Source of the DNA: Chryseobacterium sp. W4I1
GTDB lineage: Bacteria; Bacteroidota; Bacteroidia; Flavobacteriales; Weeksellaceae
Reading direction: 5' to 3'
DNA: 64,000 bases
NCBI RefSeq assembly: GCF_030816115.1
Contig: NZ_JAUSXQ010000001.1
Location: forward strand, 496,001-560,000
In this document: in pieces, positions 50,982 through 59,957 of the stretch
How positions within the stretch are numbered: position 1 is the stretch's first letter
How the letters are laid out: every line of letters starts with the position of its first letter
Position numbers and translations under genes: made by a program
The notes under the pieces: model-generated
What the model was told of the DNA's origin: nothing
Database searches by the model: none
What the model saw: the letters and a program-made list of their open reading frames with translations, nothing else

Positions 50982-51339
50982 ATGCAGGATAAATTTTTGG
51001 TGACGAATCCTTGTTTAGAATTTGTATGTTCCAAAACTCAGGAGGTTAGTCGCCCATCCCTTAAGTTAAAGGCCTTAAGGAGGATAAGATCTGATTAAGT
51101 AAAATCTTTATAAAAACTTTTCCCTAAAAAGAAAATTGATCTTCAGGAGACAGATGTCCCACAGAAAATCAACGTTTTTTTTGTACTCTTTTTGGAGCTG
51201 TTTTTACTCTTACTTTCAATCTTTTTTGTGATTTTGTATTTTTACGCATATTTGTGAATATTTCGTAACTAAATTTAATCATTTTTTCGATTAAAACAAA
51301 TACTTTTACAGAAATTTAAAGATTAAATTTTATTAAAAC
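50982..51339. other. intergenic region between queG and DUF2459 gene
   Basis: 358 bases with no ORF. It includes an inverted repeat CTTAAG..CTTAAG around 51060-51080 and long T-rich stretches (51170-51250). A TAAATTTA sequence near 51272 is the nearest to a -7 box for the downstream gene. No RNA gene recognised. Confidence 0.5.
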
Positions 51340-52023
51340 ATGACTGTGAAAATTGCATTATTGTATCTCCTGAAAATCGTGGGAATTATTTTAGGAATTG
51401 TCATTCTGTATGTGACTCTGGGGCTTTTGCTTCCCATGATAGAAGTCTCTGCAGAAGATGACGGGCAGCCGAAAGAAGTTCCCATTTATATTTATACCAA
51501 CGGTGTACACACCGACATTGTAATGCCAGTGAAAACCGATCTCTACGACTGGGGCTCAAAAGTTCCGTTCTCCAATACCAAATCTAAGAGAACAGATTAC
51601 AATTATATAGGAATAGGCTGGGGCGATAAAGGCTTTTATCTGGATACTCCTACATGGGCAGATCTAAAGTTTTCAACAGCTTTTAAGGCTGCATTCTGGC
51701 TCAGCGATTCTGCAATGCACTGTTCTTATTATAAGACCATGAAAGAAGGTGAAGACTGCAAAATGATCATGATCAGCAAAAATCAGTATAAAAATTTGGT
51801 GAAATTTGTTGAAGATAAATTTGATAAAGATCAAAACGGTAACTTCATATTGATTCCTACCAATGCTGTTTATGATGTGAACGATGCATTTTATGATGCC
51901 AAAGGAAAATACAGCTTCCTGAATACCTGCAATACCTGGGCAAACGATGCGCTGAAGGCTGCGGGACAGAAAGCCGCTCTGTGGACCCCTTCTGATTTTG
52001 GGATTTTCAGACATTATAAGTAA
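51340..52023 (+). CDS. TIGR02117/DUF2459 family membrane-anchored protein
   Basis: 227 residues. An N-terminal helix (about 8-30) anchors it to the inner membrane, with the rest outside. IYTNGVHTDIVMPVKTDLYDW and YIGIGWGDKGFYLDTPTW, plus FLNTCNTWANDALKAAG with the conserved Cys, are the DUF2459 signature. The His and Cys suggest a papain-like (NlpC/P60-related) fold, but function has not been shown. Single gene, weak hairpin downstream (52049-52081). Confidence 0.88.
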   Translation: MTVKIALLYLLKIVGIILGIVILYVTLGLLLPMIEVSAEDDGQPKEVPIYIYTNGVHTDIVMPVKTDLYDWGSKVPFSNTKSKRTDYNYIGIGWGDKGFYLDTPTWADLKFSTAFKAAFWLSDSAMHCSYYKTMKEGEDCKMIMISKNQYKNLVKFVEDKFDKDQNGNFILIPTNAVYDVNDAFYDAKGKYSFLNTCNTWANDALKAAGQKAALWTPSDFGIFRHYK

Positions 52024-52343
52024 TTTTCAATGAAGTATATTGTTCTGTTTTGGCTGTTCACCTTATAATAAACAGCCTAAAATAAATCTTCATTGTCGCA
52101 AATTCTGTTGTTAGTGAAGTAAATGGCCTGAAGTAAATCTTTCTGAAATTAAAGAAAGACCTGAAAAGCCCTGAAATTTTTGTGTTTCAAAGCTCAAGAT
52201 ATATTTTTTATATGAGTCTTCATTCCGGAATAAAAGATTTTTTTGGATTTTAAAGCAGATTCGGTGGTTAAAATATTTTGTTGGCCATGTGGCTAATCAG
52301 TCGTTTCTAGGGCTTCTTTTCACCGGAATGGAAGTGGTTTTAT
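52024..52343. other. intergenic region
   Basis: About 320 bases between convergent genes. A hairpin GGCTGTT/AACAGCC (52052-52058 with 52071-52077) follows the DUF2459 gene without a T tract. Nothing else was recognised. Confidence 0.5.
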
Positions 52344-52375
52344 CACAAAAAAGCCATCCCTAAGGGGATAGCTTT
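52344..52375 (-). terminator. terminator of cold-shock gene 52421
   Basis: An eleven-base stem with one mismatch (52350-52360 with 52365-52375); the A6 run to its left reads as T tail on the minus strand. Confidence 0.82.
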
Positions 52376-52420
52376 CTTAATTTTATTTTATAAATCTGCG
52401 GTGTTCAGCAGATCTGTTGT

Positions 52421-52849
52421 TTATTTAACCAACTGAATATTAACAGCAGAGAATCCTTTAGGAGATTTTTCTTTCTCAAAAGAAACCTTGTTTCCTTTTT
52501 TCACGGGATGTGCACAGCTGTTGTTGTGGAAGAAAACGTTTTCTTTTGAATTGTCTTCAGTAATGAAGCCATATCCTTTTTCACTGTGGAAAGTGATGAT
52601 TCCTGTCTTTCTGATGTCTTCCTCCATAATCGGAGCAGCACCAAGCTGGATCTCATCAATGTTTACTTCTTGTCTTTCTCTGTCTTCAGGAGGTGTAGAC
52701 GTAAGTCTTCCGAATTCATCTACATACATGAAAACATCTTCTGATCCTTTGTTGTTGTTCGTTTTACGATCTTCGCGTCTTAGCGCTTTTTCTTTTTGCT
52801 TTTGAATTTTTTTCTTGAAATTTTCTTTTTTAGAAAAAGAGTCTGCCAT
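52421..52849 (-). CDS. cold-shock domain protein with basic N-terminal extension
   Basis: 142 residues. The first 35 are strongly basic (FKKKIQKQKEKALRREDRK), the middle is acidic, and the last 65 form a cold-shock OB fold: TGIITFHSEKGYGFITED (RNP1 KGYGFI) and ENVFFHNNS (RNP2). RNA-binding, cytosolic; probably an RNA chaperone. The extended form is common in Flavobacteria and differs from the short Csp at 58061. It is monocistronic with its own terminator. Confidence 0.9.
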   Translation of the reverse strand: MADSFSKKENFKKKIQKQKEKALRREDRKTNNNKGSEDVFMYVDEFGRLTSTPPEDRERQEVNIDEIQLGAAPIMEEDIRKTGIITFHSEKGYGFITEDNSKENVFFHNNSCAHPVKKGNKVSFEKEKSPKGFSAVNIQLVK

Positions 52850-53552
52850 AAATAATTTTAGTATTTAATTTTAAATTGTAATTTTTGTTTACTTGATCTG
52901 CCATACACCTTGTAGAGCCTGCCAGTCATCCGTCTGATCTTCTTTATGAAATGAAATGTAGAAAGCAGTTTGTTTCCGGACATTCATCAGTAAAAAGAAG
53001 TGATTAAAAAATGGGCGTCTGAAAAAGCGGGAACTGAAAAGAAAGATTTTCTAAACTATAACAGAGGGCAAAGGCAGCGGCCTATTAATTAATATACAAA
53101 TATACGACAATTTAATGAATAATCCTATTTTAAATCATTGATTATCAAAATGTACTTTCCGTCTTAAAAATAACGGTATCCATCTCGTTCCATATAGTTA
53201 CTTAACAAGAAAAAATCCCCAGTAGACTGAGGATTATGAAAAATAATATATTATAAAATGAAGTGGTGTATAATATGCGGATAGATCAGCAAATGCTGTG
53301 CCTAAAACTCACTGATTTTTGATTTTAATTAAAAAAATCTAGAATTTATAATGGTTTTGAATGGTATTTGGTTGAGAGGTAGTGTGATATATTTTTATTG
53401 TGGTAGATTAAAAAACATCAATTTTTTAATCTGTTTAATAATTAGATTGCTTTGTAGGAAATTCGGAATTTATCACAACTTCCGAAAAATTCACCACGTT
53501 GAAGTGTCAGGTATTGTTCATCTTTGTTTCAATAACATTTAAAAGAAAATAT
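52850..53552. other. 700-bp intergenic region upstream of SDR gene
   Basis: No convincing gene. A 63-codon frame at 53351 has no domain or signal features and overlaps the SDR leader; I take it as chance. A minus-strand terminator stands at 53209-53235 with nothing recognisable upstream of it on that strand. Confidence 0.5.
53209..53235 (-). terminator. orphan minus-strand terminator
   Basis: Stem 53214-53222 with 53227-53235 (one C-A mismatch), TAGA loop; AAAAA at its left forms the T tail on the minus strand. No minus gene lies between it and 53553. Confidence 0.65.
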
Positions 53553-54308
53553 ATGTCAACACAAGATGTCAAAGGAAAAGTAGTATTAATTGCCGGTGGT
53601 GGCAAAAATTTGGGTGGGCTATTGAGCAGGAGTTTTGCATCGAAGGGTGCGAAGCTGGCTATTCATTATAACAGTGAAAGCTCCAGGGCAGAAAGTGAAA
53701 AAACTTTAGCGGAAGTTCAGGCACTGGGAGCAGAAGCGTTTTTGTTCCAGGGAGATCTTACGAAAATAGATAATCTCACCAGATTCTTTGATGAAACGAT
53801 TTCCAGATTCGGAGGAGTAGATATTGCAATCAATACGGTAGGAATGGTATTAAAGAAACCTTTTGCAGAAACTACAGAAGAAGAATATGATACCATGTTC
53901 AACGTAAATTCAAAATCAGCTTACTTTTTTCTTCAGGAAGCAGGCAAAAAACTGAATAACAATGGTAAGATCTGTACGATCGTGACTTCTCTTCTTGCAG
54001 CTTATACAGGATTGTATTCTACTTATGCAGGGGCAAAAGCTCCGGTAGAGCATTTTACAAGAGCAGCATCTAAAGAATTTGGCGAAAGAGGAATTTCCGT
54101 TACAGCAGTAGCACCGGGACCAATGGACACTCCTTTCTTTTACGGACAGGAAACGGCAGAGGCAGTGGCCTATCACAAATCAGCATCTGCTTTGGGAGGA
54201 CTTACCGATATTAAGGATATTGCTCCACTCGTTGAATTTCTGGTAACGGATGGATGGTGGATCACCGGGCAGACCATCTTTGCAAACGGAGGATATACAA
54301 CGAGATAG
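53553..54308 (+). CDS. short-chain dehydrogenase/reductase
   Basis: 251 residues from ATG 53553; the frame is open further up, but the extra part is not SDR-like. The NAD(P)-binding motif is VVLIAGGGKNLGGLLSRSFA (a GGGKNLGG variant of TGxxxGIG). The catalytic Tyr and Lys are in YSTYAGAKAP (YxxxK) with Ser in IVTSLLAAYTG. The end WWITGQTIFANGGY is typical. It reduces or oxidises an unknown carbonyl/alcohol. It stands alone, 167 bases before the DoxX gene. Confidence 0.9.
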   Translation: MSTQDVKGKVVLIAGGGKNLGGLLSRSFASKGAKLAIHYNSESSRAESEKTLAEVQALGAEAFLFQGDLTKIDNLTRFFDETISRFGGVDIAINTVGMVLKKPFAETTEEEYDTMFNVNSKSAYFFLQEAGKKLNNNGKICTIVTSLLAAYTGLYSTYAGAKAPVEHFTRAASKEFGERGISVTAVAPGPMDTPFFYGQETAEAVAYHKSASALGGLTDIKDIAPLVEFLVTDGWWITGQTIFANGGYTTR

Positions 54309-54475
54309 TTGAATTAAGTTTGAAGATGAGGAGATGGAAGAGGGAAGTTATTATTACACGGTCAATTTCTTGAAGTGTTTTTTTAACTTCTCTTTTCATT
54401 TCCTTTTATATACACTTTGAAGCTGTTGATGCAGGGGAAAAATGATTCTTTTCTGTAATGTATTAATTTAGTTTC

Positions 54476-54873
54476 ATGGAAAAGAATTTCTATCTCCGTT
54501 CAGCTTTGTGTCGGTTATTTTACTGATGCACAGCGTGGCGTCTATTTTTAGTGGAGATGTCAATAATTTTGGACTTCTTTATCTTGATACCCTAGGTTTC
54601 AGTCCTTTCGGACTTTATCTGGCCTGGATAGTAAAGCTGATCCATCTTTTTTCGGTTTTTATAATCTGGTCAGACCGGTATGTAAAATTGGTTTCTATTT
54701 GTAATATAGTTATTCTTCTTTTGGGAATTTATTTTGTCCACTGGCAGAATGGCTGGTATGTAGTAGGTGGCGGTACAAATGGTATTGAATTTAATGTTCT
54801 GTTGATATGCTGTTTTTTACAACTATATTTTACTGAATGTCCATTACGGCAGAAAGAAAATTGCCGTTTGTAG
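54476..54873 (+). CDS. DoxX-like membrane protein with an apparent 1-base frameshift
   Basis: The frame from ATG 54476 reads MEKNFYLRSA, then is out of phase; the body (from 54508) reads VSVILLMHSVASIFSGDVNNFGLLYLD and continues to 54873 with about four membrane helices. Joining them needs one extra T at the TTT run 54505-54507, which would give MEKNFYLRSAFVSVILL, a natural DoxX start. As written, translation could restart at GTG 54508, giving 121 residues. DoxX-like proteins are small inner-membrane proteins of uncertain role. The frameshift may be real or a homopolymer error. Confidence 0.75.
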
Positions 54874-54955
54874 ATCATTGCTTTAGATTGGAAGGTTTGT
54901 ACTTTTATTTTCCACCGAAAGATAGTATTTTGCATAGTAAATTCTATCACACCTG

Positions 54956-56026
54956 ATGTCCGGCAGAAAATCAAAACTTTATGTCCATCTGCTTTTTTGG
55001 ATACTGTATTATATCCTTGAGGTTTATCTGGACTTCTATTGGTCGAGATATCAGTTTCCCGATGCAGAATGGCAGACACGGCTTCAGAATACACTGATCC
55101 TGGAACTCGGCTATTTATTGATTAAGATGCCCCTGGCTTATTCACTGCTTTATATTTATGAAAAAACAGGAATCAGGAAATTTTTCACCTATATTTTCTA
55201 CGGAATTATTATTATCGTAGCAGTTCTGGCTCACAGGTTTTTTACCCATTATGTCATTTATCCTTACATTTATAAAGCTGTGGAAACGCTGGACGGTAAA
55301 CAACCTTCGGGATTTATCAATGGGTTGGTGGCTTTTAACTCCTTTATGGATCTTATTTTTATGGCAGGTCTCATCTTTGGTGTAGAAATTACAAGGCAGA
55401 AGAATATCCTTAAAGAACAGATTTCACAGTTGAGATCAGAAAAGCTGGATCAGGAACTTACCATGCTGAAAGCCCAGATCAATCCTCATTTTCTGTTCAA
55501 TACCCTTAATAATATCTATGGTATGGCCCTAAAAAAAGCAGATGAAACACCAGATGCCATCTTACAATTGTCCAAGGTCATGAGATATAATATTTACGAA
55601 GCCACTGAAAGGTATATCTCTATTGATAAAGATGTGGAAAATATTAAGGATTTTCTCCAGATTCAGCAAATACGACACCACGATCTTCTTATTAATTTTA
55701 ATGAGGAAATAGACAATCCGTCCCAGGGAATTTCACCGCTTATCCTCATTCAGTTTGTTGAAAATGCTTTTAAACATGGCGTTTCTGAAACTTTAGGGCA
55801 GAGCTTTATTAAAATTGATCTTACATTGAATAGCGGTGTTCTCCATTATCAGATAGAAAATTCAAAAGAAGAAAGACCCCACGGAAATTCTACAAAAATA
55901 GGCTTGAAAAATATCCGGAGACAGCTTGAACTGCTATATCCGAAGCATATTCTCACTGTGGAAGATAAAACAGACCGGTATATTGTAAACTTAATGATGG
56001 ATTTAAATGACACAACCAGACTATAA
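54956..56026 (+). CDS. membrane sensor histidine kinase, LytS/YehU type
   Basis: 356 residues. About four membrane helices occupy 8-150 (LHLLFWILYYILEVYLDFYW; LILELGYLLIKMPLAYSLLYIY; FTYIFYGIIIIVAVLAHRFF; FMDLIFMAGLIFGV), followed by a coiled coil and the His_kinase domain with INPHFLFNTLNNIYGMAL (phospho-His) and ATPase motifs FVENAFKHGVSE and IGLKNIRRQLELLYP. No extracytoplasmic TPR region, unlike the kinase at 23843. Its end overlaps the LytTR regulator by 20 bases. Confidence 0.93.
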   Translation: MSGRKSKLYVHLLFWILYYILEVYLDFYWSRYQFPDAEWQTRLQNTLILELGYLLIKMPLAYSLLYIYEKTGIRKFFTYIFYGIIIIVAVLAHRFFTHYVIYPYIYKAVETLDGKQPSGFINGLVAFNSFMDLIFMAGLIFGVEITRQKNILKEQISQLRSEKLDQELTMLKAQINPHFLFNTLNNIYGMALKKADETPDAILQLSKVMRYNIYEATERYISIDKDVENIKDFLQIQQIRHHDLLINFNEEIDNPSQGISPLILIQFVENAFKHGVSETLGQSFIKIDLTLNSGVLHYQIENSKEERPHGNSTKIGLKNIRRQLELLYPKHILTVEDKTDRYIVNLMMDLNDTTRL

Positions 56027-56708
56027 AAAATACAACTGCATCATCGTAGAAGATGAGCCAATCGCTGCTGAGATTCTTGAGAATTTTGTTTTAAGGGATG
56101 AAGAACTTAATCTTGTGGTAAAATGCTCTGATGCCGTCTATGCAGGAAGTCTTCTGAACAGGCATGATATTGATCTGATGTTTCTTGATCTTCATCTTCC
56201 CGTGGTAAAAGGTTTTGATTTTCTTAAAAAACTGAAAAATCCACCTCTTGTCATTGTCACTACAGCTTACCATCAGTATGCAGTAGAAGGCTATGAACTT
56301 GATATTGTAGATTACCTGATGAAGCCAATTCCCTACGACAGGTTTACAAAAGCCGTAGAAAAATTCAAATATTTGATGAATGCTGAAGAAGCTTTGCTGG
56401 AAGCTGCAGACCGCGAACATATTTTTATCAGCAGCGGAAAAAAACAGATCAGGATTGTGTTGCAAGACATTTTCTTTATTGAGAGTTTACGCGAATATAT
56501 TCACATTCATACCAAATCGGGAACGCTCACCGTAAAGATGCCAATCAGCAGAATAGAAGAAAGCCTGGATCCTAAAATGTTTGTCAGGATTCACAAATCC
56601 TATATTATTTCTAAGCCGAAAATTGAAATTCGGTCAGCCAGCATGATACAGGTCAATGGTAAAAAACTTCCGATCGGCAGAACTTATAAGCCGTCTATAG
56701 AATTTTAA
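56007..56708 (+). CDS. LytTR-family response regulator
   Basis: 233 residues. Receiver domain with IIVEDEPIAAEILENF and phospho-Asp in MFLDLHLPVVKGFDF (near 59), then the LytTR DNA-binding domain (about 135-233) with IFISSGKKQIRIVLQDIFFIESLREYIHIHT and MFVRIHKSYIIS. It overlaps the sensor kinase gene by 20 bases, so the pair is translationally coupled. A terminator follows. No copy of the ACTTGGT operator was seen near this pair. Confidence 0.94.
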   Translation: MTQPDYKKYNCIIVEDEPIAAEILENFVLRDEELNLVVKCSDAVYAGSLLNRHDIDLMFLDLHLPVVKGFDFLKKLKNPPLVIVTTAYHQYAVEGYELDIVDYLMKPIPYDRFTKAVEKFKYLMNAEEALLEAADREHIFISSGKKQIRIVLQDIFFIESLREYIHIHTKSGTLTVKMPISRIEESLDPKMFVRIHKSYIISKPKIEIRSASMIQVNGKKLPIGRTYKPSIEF

Positions 56709-56912
56709 TCTGTTGGTATTATGTATTTTAGGCTTGTGAAAACTTTCATAGACCATAAGAGTTGATTGATAGCTATTCCTTTCCGACTAAGTTTATTTTG
56801 AGCATATTTGAACTGTTAAATAAAAGTTGTCAATAAGGATTTGAAGAAGAAAATTACCGATTGCAATAATTAGAATAGATGTGGATGTTAGTATTCTCAA
56901 TGAAGAATGCGG

Positions 56913-56943
56913 ATTGGCTTAATGACCTTAAGCCAATTTTTTA
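56913..56943 (+). terminator. terminator after second LytS/LytTR pair
   Basis: A ten-base perfect stem (56913-56922 with 56928-56937) and T tract, about 205 bases after the regulator stop. The stretch between (56709-56912) has no ORF. Confidence 0.85.
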
Positions 56944-56961
56944 TTTGAATGAATTAAACTG

Positions 56962-56997
56962 AATCAGCGCCAAAATCTATAGATTTTGGCGCTGATT
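56962..56997. repeat. 36-bp perfect palindrome before lgt end
   Basis: Eighteen bases (56962-56979) are followed directly by their exact reverse complement (56980-56997). No T tract on either strand. It lies between the + strand terminator and the end of lgt, and is likely the 3' end of the lgt transcript or a cruciform-forming site. Confidence 0.9.
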
Positions 56998-57025
56998 ATC
57001 ATATATATCAATCGTACGGAAAGAC

Positions 57026-57862
57026 TTATGAAACCTCCGTTTCTTTTCTGTCGCGGATACTTTTGACAATAAAGAATATTCCCAAAAACAAAAACGGGAT
57101 ACTTAATATCTGTCCCATATTCAGGCTCATTCCCTTTTCAAAATCCACCTGATCTACTTTTATGAATTCAACAAAAAAGCGGACAATAAAGATTAGCAGG
57201 GTAGTGATCCCAAAGTAAAAGCCTTTTCCAACCTTAAACATATTTTTCTTATAAATAAAATACACCAGAAAGAAGATCAGAAAATAGCAAATTGCCTCAT
57301 AAAGCTGTGCAGGATGTCTAGGAACATCATCTACCTGTCTGAATATAAATGCCCATGGTGCCTGGGAAGGTGTTCCTATGATCTCGGAATTCATCAGATT
57401 ACCTAATCTGATAAAAGCTCCTGCTAAAGGAGTTGCAATGGCGATCACATCAAGAACGGTCATAAATTTGATAGAAAATTTTCTGGCATAAATCAGAAGC
57501 ATGATAATAAGCCCGATTCCTCCGCCATGGCTTGCCAGTCCTGCATATCCTGAAAAATGATAAGCACCGTCAGGTCCTTTCTGAATTGGCAGAAATATCT
57601 CGATCGGGTGCTGCGAATAATATTCAAAATCATAAAAGAGACAATGTCCTAATCTTGCCCCCACCAAGATTCCGATAAATGCATAGGAGAAAAGTGCATC
57701 ATGTGCCTGGTAGCTCAGGTTTTCTTTTTTATAGATACTTTTTAAGATCGTGTAGCATAAAACAAGTCCGGCAAGAAATAAAACGCCGTAATATTTTAGC
57801 GGGAATCCGGAAATATTGAAAATTTCGGGACTTACATCCCAGTTAACGTATAATAAACTCAT
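57026..57862 (-). CDS. lgt: prolipoprotein diacylglyceryl transferase
   Basis: 278 residues with about seven membrane helices. The Lgt signature is RLGNLMNSEIIGTPS (near 150), and SHGGGIGLI supplies the conserved HGG region with the essential His. It moves diacylglycerol from phosphatidylglycerol to the lipobox Cys of prolipoproteins, the first step for the many lipoproteins in this window. Its promoter box TATATTTG lies 35 bases upstream. Confidence 0.95.
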   Translation of the reverse strand: MSLLYVNWDVSPEIFNISGFPLKYYGVLFLAGLVLCYTILKSIYKKENLSYQAHDALFSYAFIGILVGARLGHCLFYDFEYYSQHPIEIFLPIQKGPDGAYHFSGYAGLASHGGGIGLIIMLLIYARKFSIKFMTVLDVIAIATPLAGAFIRLGNLMNSEIIGTPSQAPWAFIFRQVDDVPRHPAQLYEAICYFLIFFLVYFIYKKNMFKVGKGFYFGITTLLIFIVRFFVEFIKVDQVDFEKGMSLNMGQILSIPFLFLGIFFIVKSIRDRKETEVS

Positions 57863-57896
57863 TGATAATAATTGTAGAAGAAATTTTTTGTGTGGG

Positions 57897-57904
57897 CAAA
57901 TATA
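57897..57904 (-). promoter_or_regulatory. -7 box before lgt
   Basis: TATATTTG on the minus strand, 35 bases before the ATG. No TTG at -33. Confidence 0.55.
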
Positions 57905-57984
57905 GCAGATAAAGCCGTTTTTAAGGTAGAAAATTTAAACTTTAGGGAATTTTCTGGGAAAATATCATATTCTTTATATGACAC

Positions 57985-58015
57985 GAAAAAACCTCTTACA
58001 TAAAGCAAGAGGCTT
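57985..58015 (-). terminator. terminator of the Csp gene
   Basis: Stem CCTCTT/AAGAGG (57992-57997 with 58007-58012) extended on both ends; the A6 run at left forms the T tail on the minus strand. Confidence 0.8.
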
Positions 58016-58060
58016 AACGGACATCATCTAAATGAATATCGTTTAAACTTTATATTCAAA

Positions 58061-58255
58061 TTATGCTAACTTAACGCTAACTGCATTTAAACCTTTGTCG
58101 CTTTTTTGTACGTCAAAAACTACTTTATCGTTTTCACGGATAGATCTTGTATCTAATCCTGAAGAGTGTACAAAAATGTCTTTACCTCCGTCTGCTGGAG
58201 AAATGAATCCGAAGCCTTTTGCTTCATTGAAAAATTTTACTGTGCCTTCTTGCAT
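58061..58255 (-). CDS. cold-shock protein, CspA family
   Basis: 64 residues, a complete single cold-shock domain: EGTVKFFNEAKGFGFISPADGG (RNP1 KGFGFI) and KDIFVHSSGL (RNP2). Cytosolic RNA chaperone that melts mRNA structure. It lies 78 bases after the DEAD-box helicase gene on the same strand, so the two may share a transcript; both are typical cold-response functions. A terminator follows. Confidence 0.96.
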   Translation of the reverse strand: MQEGTVKFFNEAKGFGFISPADGGKDIFVHSSGLDTRSIRENDKVVFDVQKSDKGLNAVSVKLA

Positions 58256-58333
58256 TGTAATTATTATTAAAAATTGTTGTTATAATTGTTTTGATGACTT
58301 ATTTTAAGAAAGTTCATCTATTTTGTTGTGATC

Positions 58334-59458
58334 TTAATGAATGTATTGGAGTTTTGCGACAGGCATTATAAACCCTAGCAGCTTTTGAATATTGGTTAAA
58401 TCAGAACGCTCCTTTTCATCACAAAAAGAAACAGCTGTTCCTTTAGTTCCTGCTCGTCCGGTTTTTTCAATACGGTTAACATAAGTTTCAGGAACATCGG
58501 GAAGTTCATAATTAACTATATAAGGAAGTTCTTCCATCTCAATCCCTCTTGCTGCAATATCGGTGGCTACCAGAACTCGTATCTTACTGCTTTTGAAATC
58601 TTCTATTGCCTGTTGTCTTGCTGTCTGAGATTTATTCCCATGAATAGCGGCTGCAAAAATTCCTGTCCGTTCCAGCTGTTTAACCAGCTTATCTGCGCCT
58701 TGTTTACTTCCTGTAAAAACTAGTGAACGCAAAATAGATACATCCTGAAGGATATTGATGAGCAGATCTGTTTTCTTGGTCTTTTCAACGAAATAAACAG
58801 ACTGGTTTACAGATTGCATGGAAGATGAAATCTGATCTACAGTAATGTGAACCGGACTTTTCATCATAGTGTCCGCAAACTTTTGAACCTCTGAAGACAT
58901 TGTTGCAGAGAAGAATAAGGTCTGTCTCTTTTGAGGAATTAATTGCAATATCTTTTTTACATCGTCTGCAAATTTCATATCAACAATTCTGTCAGCTTCA
59001 TCCAGAACCAATATTTCAATTTTAGAAAGATCAATATGTCGTTGACTTACCAAATTCAGTAATCTTTCCGGGGTTGCTATAAGGATATCTACTCTTTTTC
59101 TCAGTGCGGCCAGCTGACTGCCAGATAAAACGCCTCCAAAAATTGAAAGCTGAGATAATGGTAAATATTTGCTGTACATTTTAAAACTTTCTTCCAGTTG
59201 CAGGACCAAATCCCGGGTTGGTGTTAGTATTAAGGTACGTATTTCTTTATGATCTGGTGTATTTCTTTTTAGTAGCTGCAGGATAGGCATGGCAAATGCT
59301 GCAGTTTTTCCGGTACCGGTTTGAGAATATCCTATAACATCCTTTCCTGCTAAAATATGCGGAACAGCTATGTACTGTATTTCTGTAGGCTTGGAATATC
59401 CGGCTTCTGTAACGGCGCGAACTATTGGATTTATTAAATTTAAATTTTTAAAACTCAT
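58334..59458 (-). CDS. DEAD-box RNA helicase, RhlE-like
   Basis: 374 residues, essentially the bare helicase core without the usual basic tail. Motifs in order: Q motif GYSKPTEIQYIAVP, I SQTGTGKTAA, Ia TPTRDL, II VLDEADRI, III SATMS, V VATDIAARGIE, VI RIEKTGRAG (the family has HRIGRTGR; here the His is Asn and R-I-E-K-T-G replaces R-I-G-R-T-G). ATP-dependent RNA unwinding, probably in cold adaptation together with the adjacent Csp. A leader of up to 370 bases precedes it. Confidence 0.95.
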   Translation of the reverse strand: MSFKNLNLINPIVRAVTEAGYSKPTEIQYIAVPHILAGKDVIGYSQTGTGKTAAFAMPILQLLKRNTPDHKEIRTLILTPTRDLVLQLEESFKMYSKYLPLSQLSIFGGVLSGSQLAALRKRVDILIATPERLLNLVSQRHIDLSKIEILVLDEADRIVDMKFADDVKKILQLIPQKRQTLFFSATMSSEVQKFADTMMKSPVHITVDQISSSMQSVNQSVYFVEKTKKTDLLINILQDVSILRSLVFTGSKQGADKLVKQLERTGIFAAAIHGNKSQTARQQAIEDFKSSKIRVLVATDIAARGIEMEELPYIVNYELPDVPETYVNRIEKTGRAGTKGTAVSFCDEKERSDLTNIQKLLGFIMPVAKLQYIH

Positions 59459-59834
59459 TGTAATCTACCGGACATCCGGTTCTGAGTGGCCAAATCGGTT
59501 AAGATCTGAATTGTTGTCTTGTATAAAAATAAGGATGATCAGTTCTGATCGCTTATCTCTAATTATTATTTACTTTGCATTAACTTGACCATAAATTCAG
59601 TTGGAATATATTTGCTGAGCTTTGCAATATCGTATCATTCTTAAAACAGCGTTTTCTCTTGCTGTCTTGCATTTTATAACTGTTTTTCTAACCTGAAAAC
59701 CAAGGAAACAGCATTAAAAAATATTTAAGAATAAGTTTTAATTGGTAACTGAAAAAGTAAAACTGAAAGAGAAAATGAATTTTAAACTATTACAGAATAA
59801 CAAAAGCCAGGGACCTGTTTTTATAAGTGCTTTG
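59459..59834 (-). promoter_or_regulatory. long 5' leader of the helicase gene
   Basis: The nearest promoter-like box on the minus strand is at 59842-59835, which gives a 5' untranslated region of about 370 bases. No ORF is seen in it. Long structured leaders are known for cold-shock mRNAs, where they act as thermosensors. This is inference from position and gene type. Confidence 0.45.
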
Positions 59835-59842
59835 CAAAGATA
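59835..59842 (-). promoter_or_regulatory. -7 box for the helicase-Csp unit
   Basis: TATCTTTG on the minus strand, a perfect TAnnTTTG. No -33 TTG could be placed with confidence. Confidence 0.45.
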
Positions 59843-59957
59843 CAATAAAGAAAAGGAATAATAGTCACTTTAAATGATTGATTATCATAAATTTATTTGT
59901 AGCTTCCGTGTGTTAACTGAATTGTTTGCGCAAAGCGGTTGATTTAAATCCGTTCTT

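Noticed and set aside
53351..53542. 63-codon frame before the SDR gene
   Set aside because: No domain, no clear promoter, overlaps the SDR leader; likely chance.
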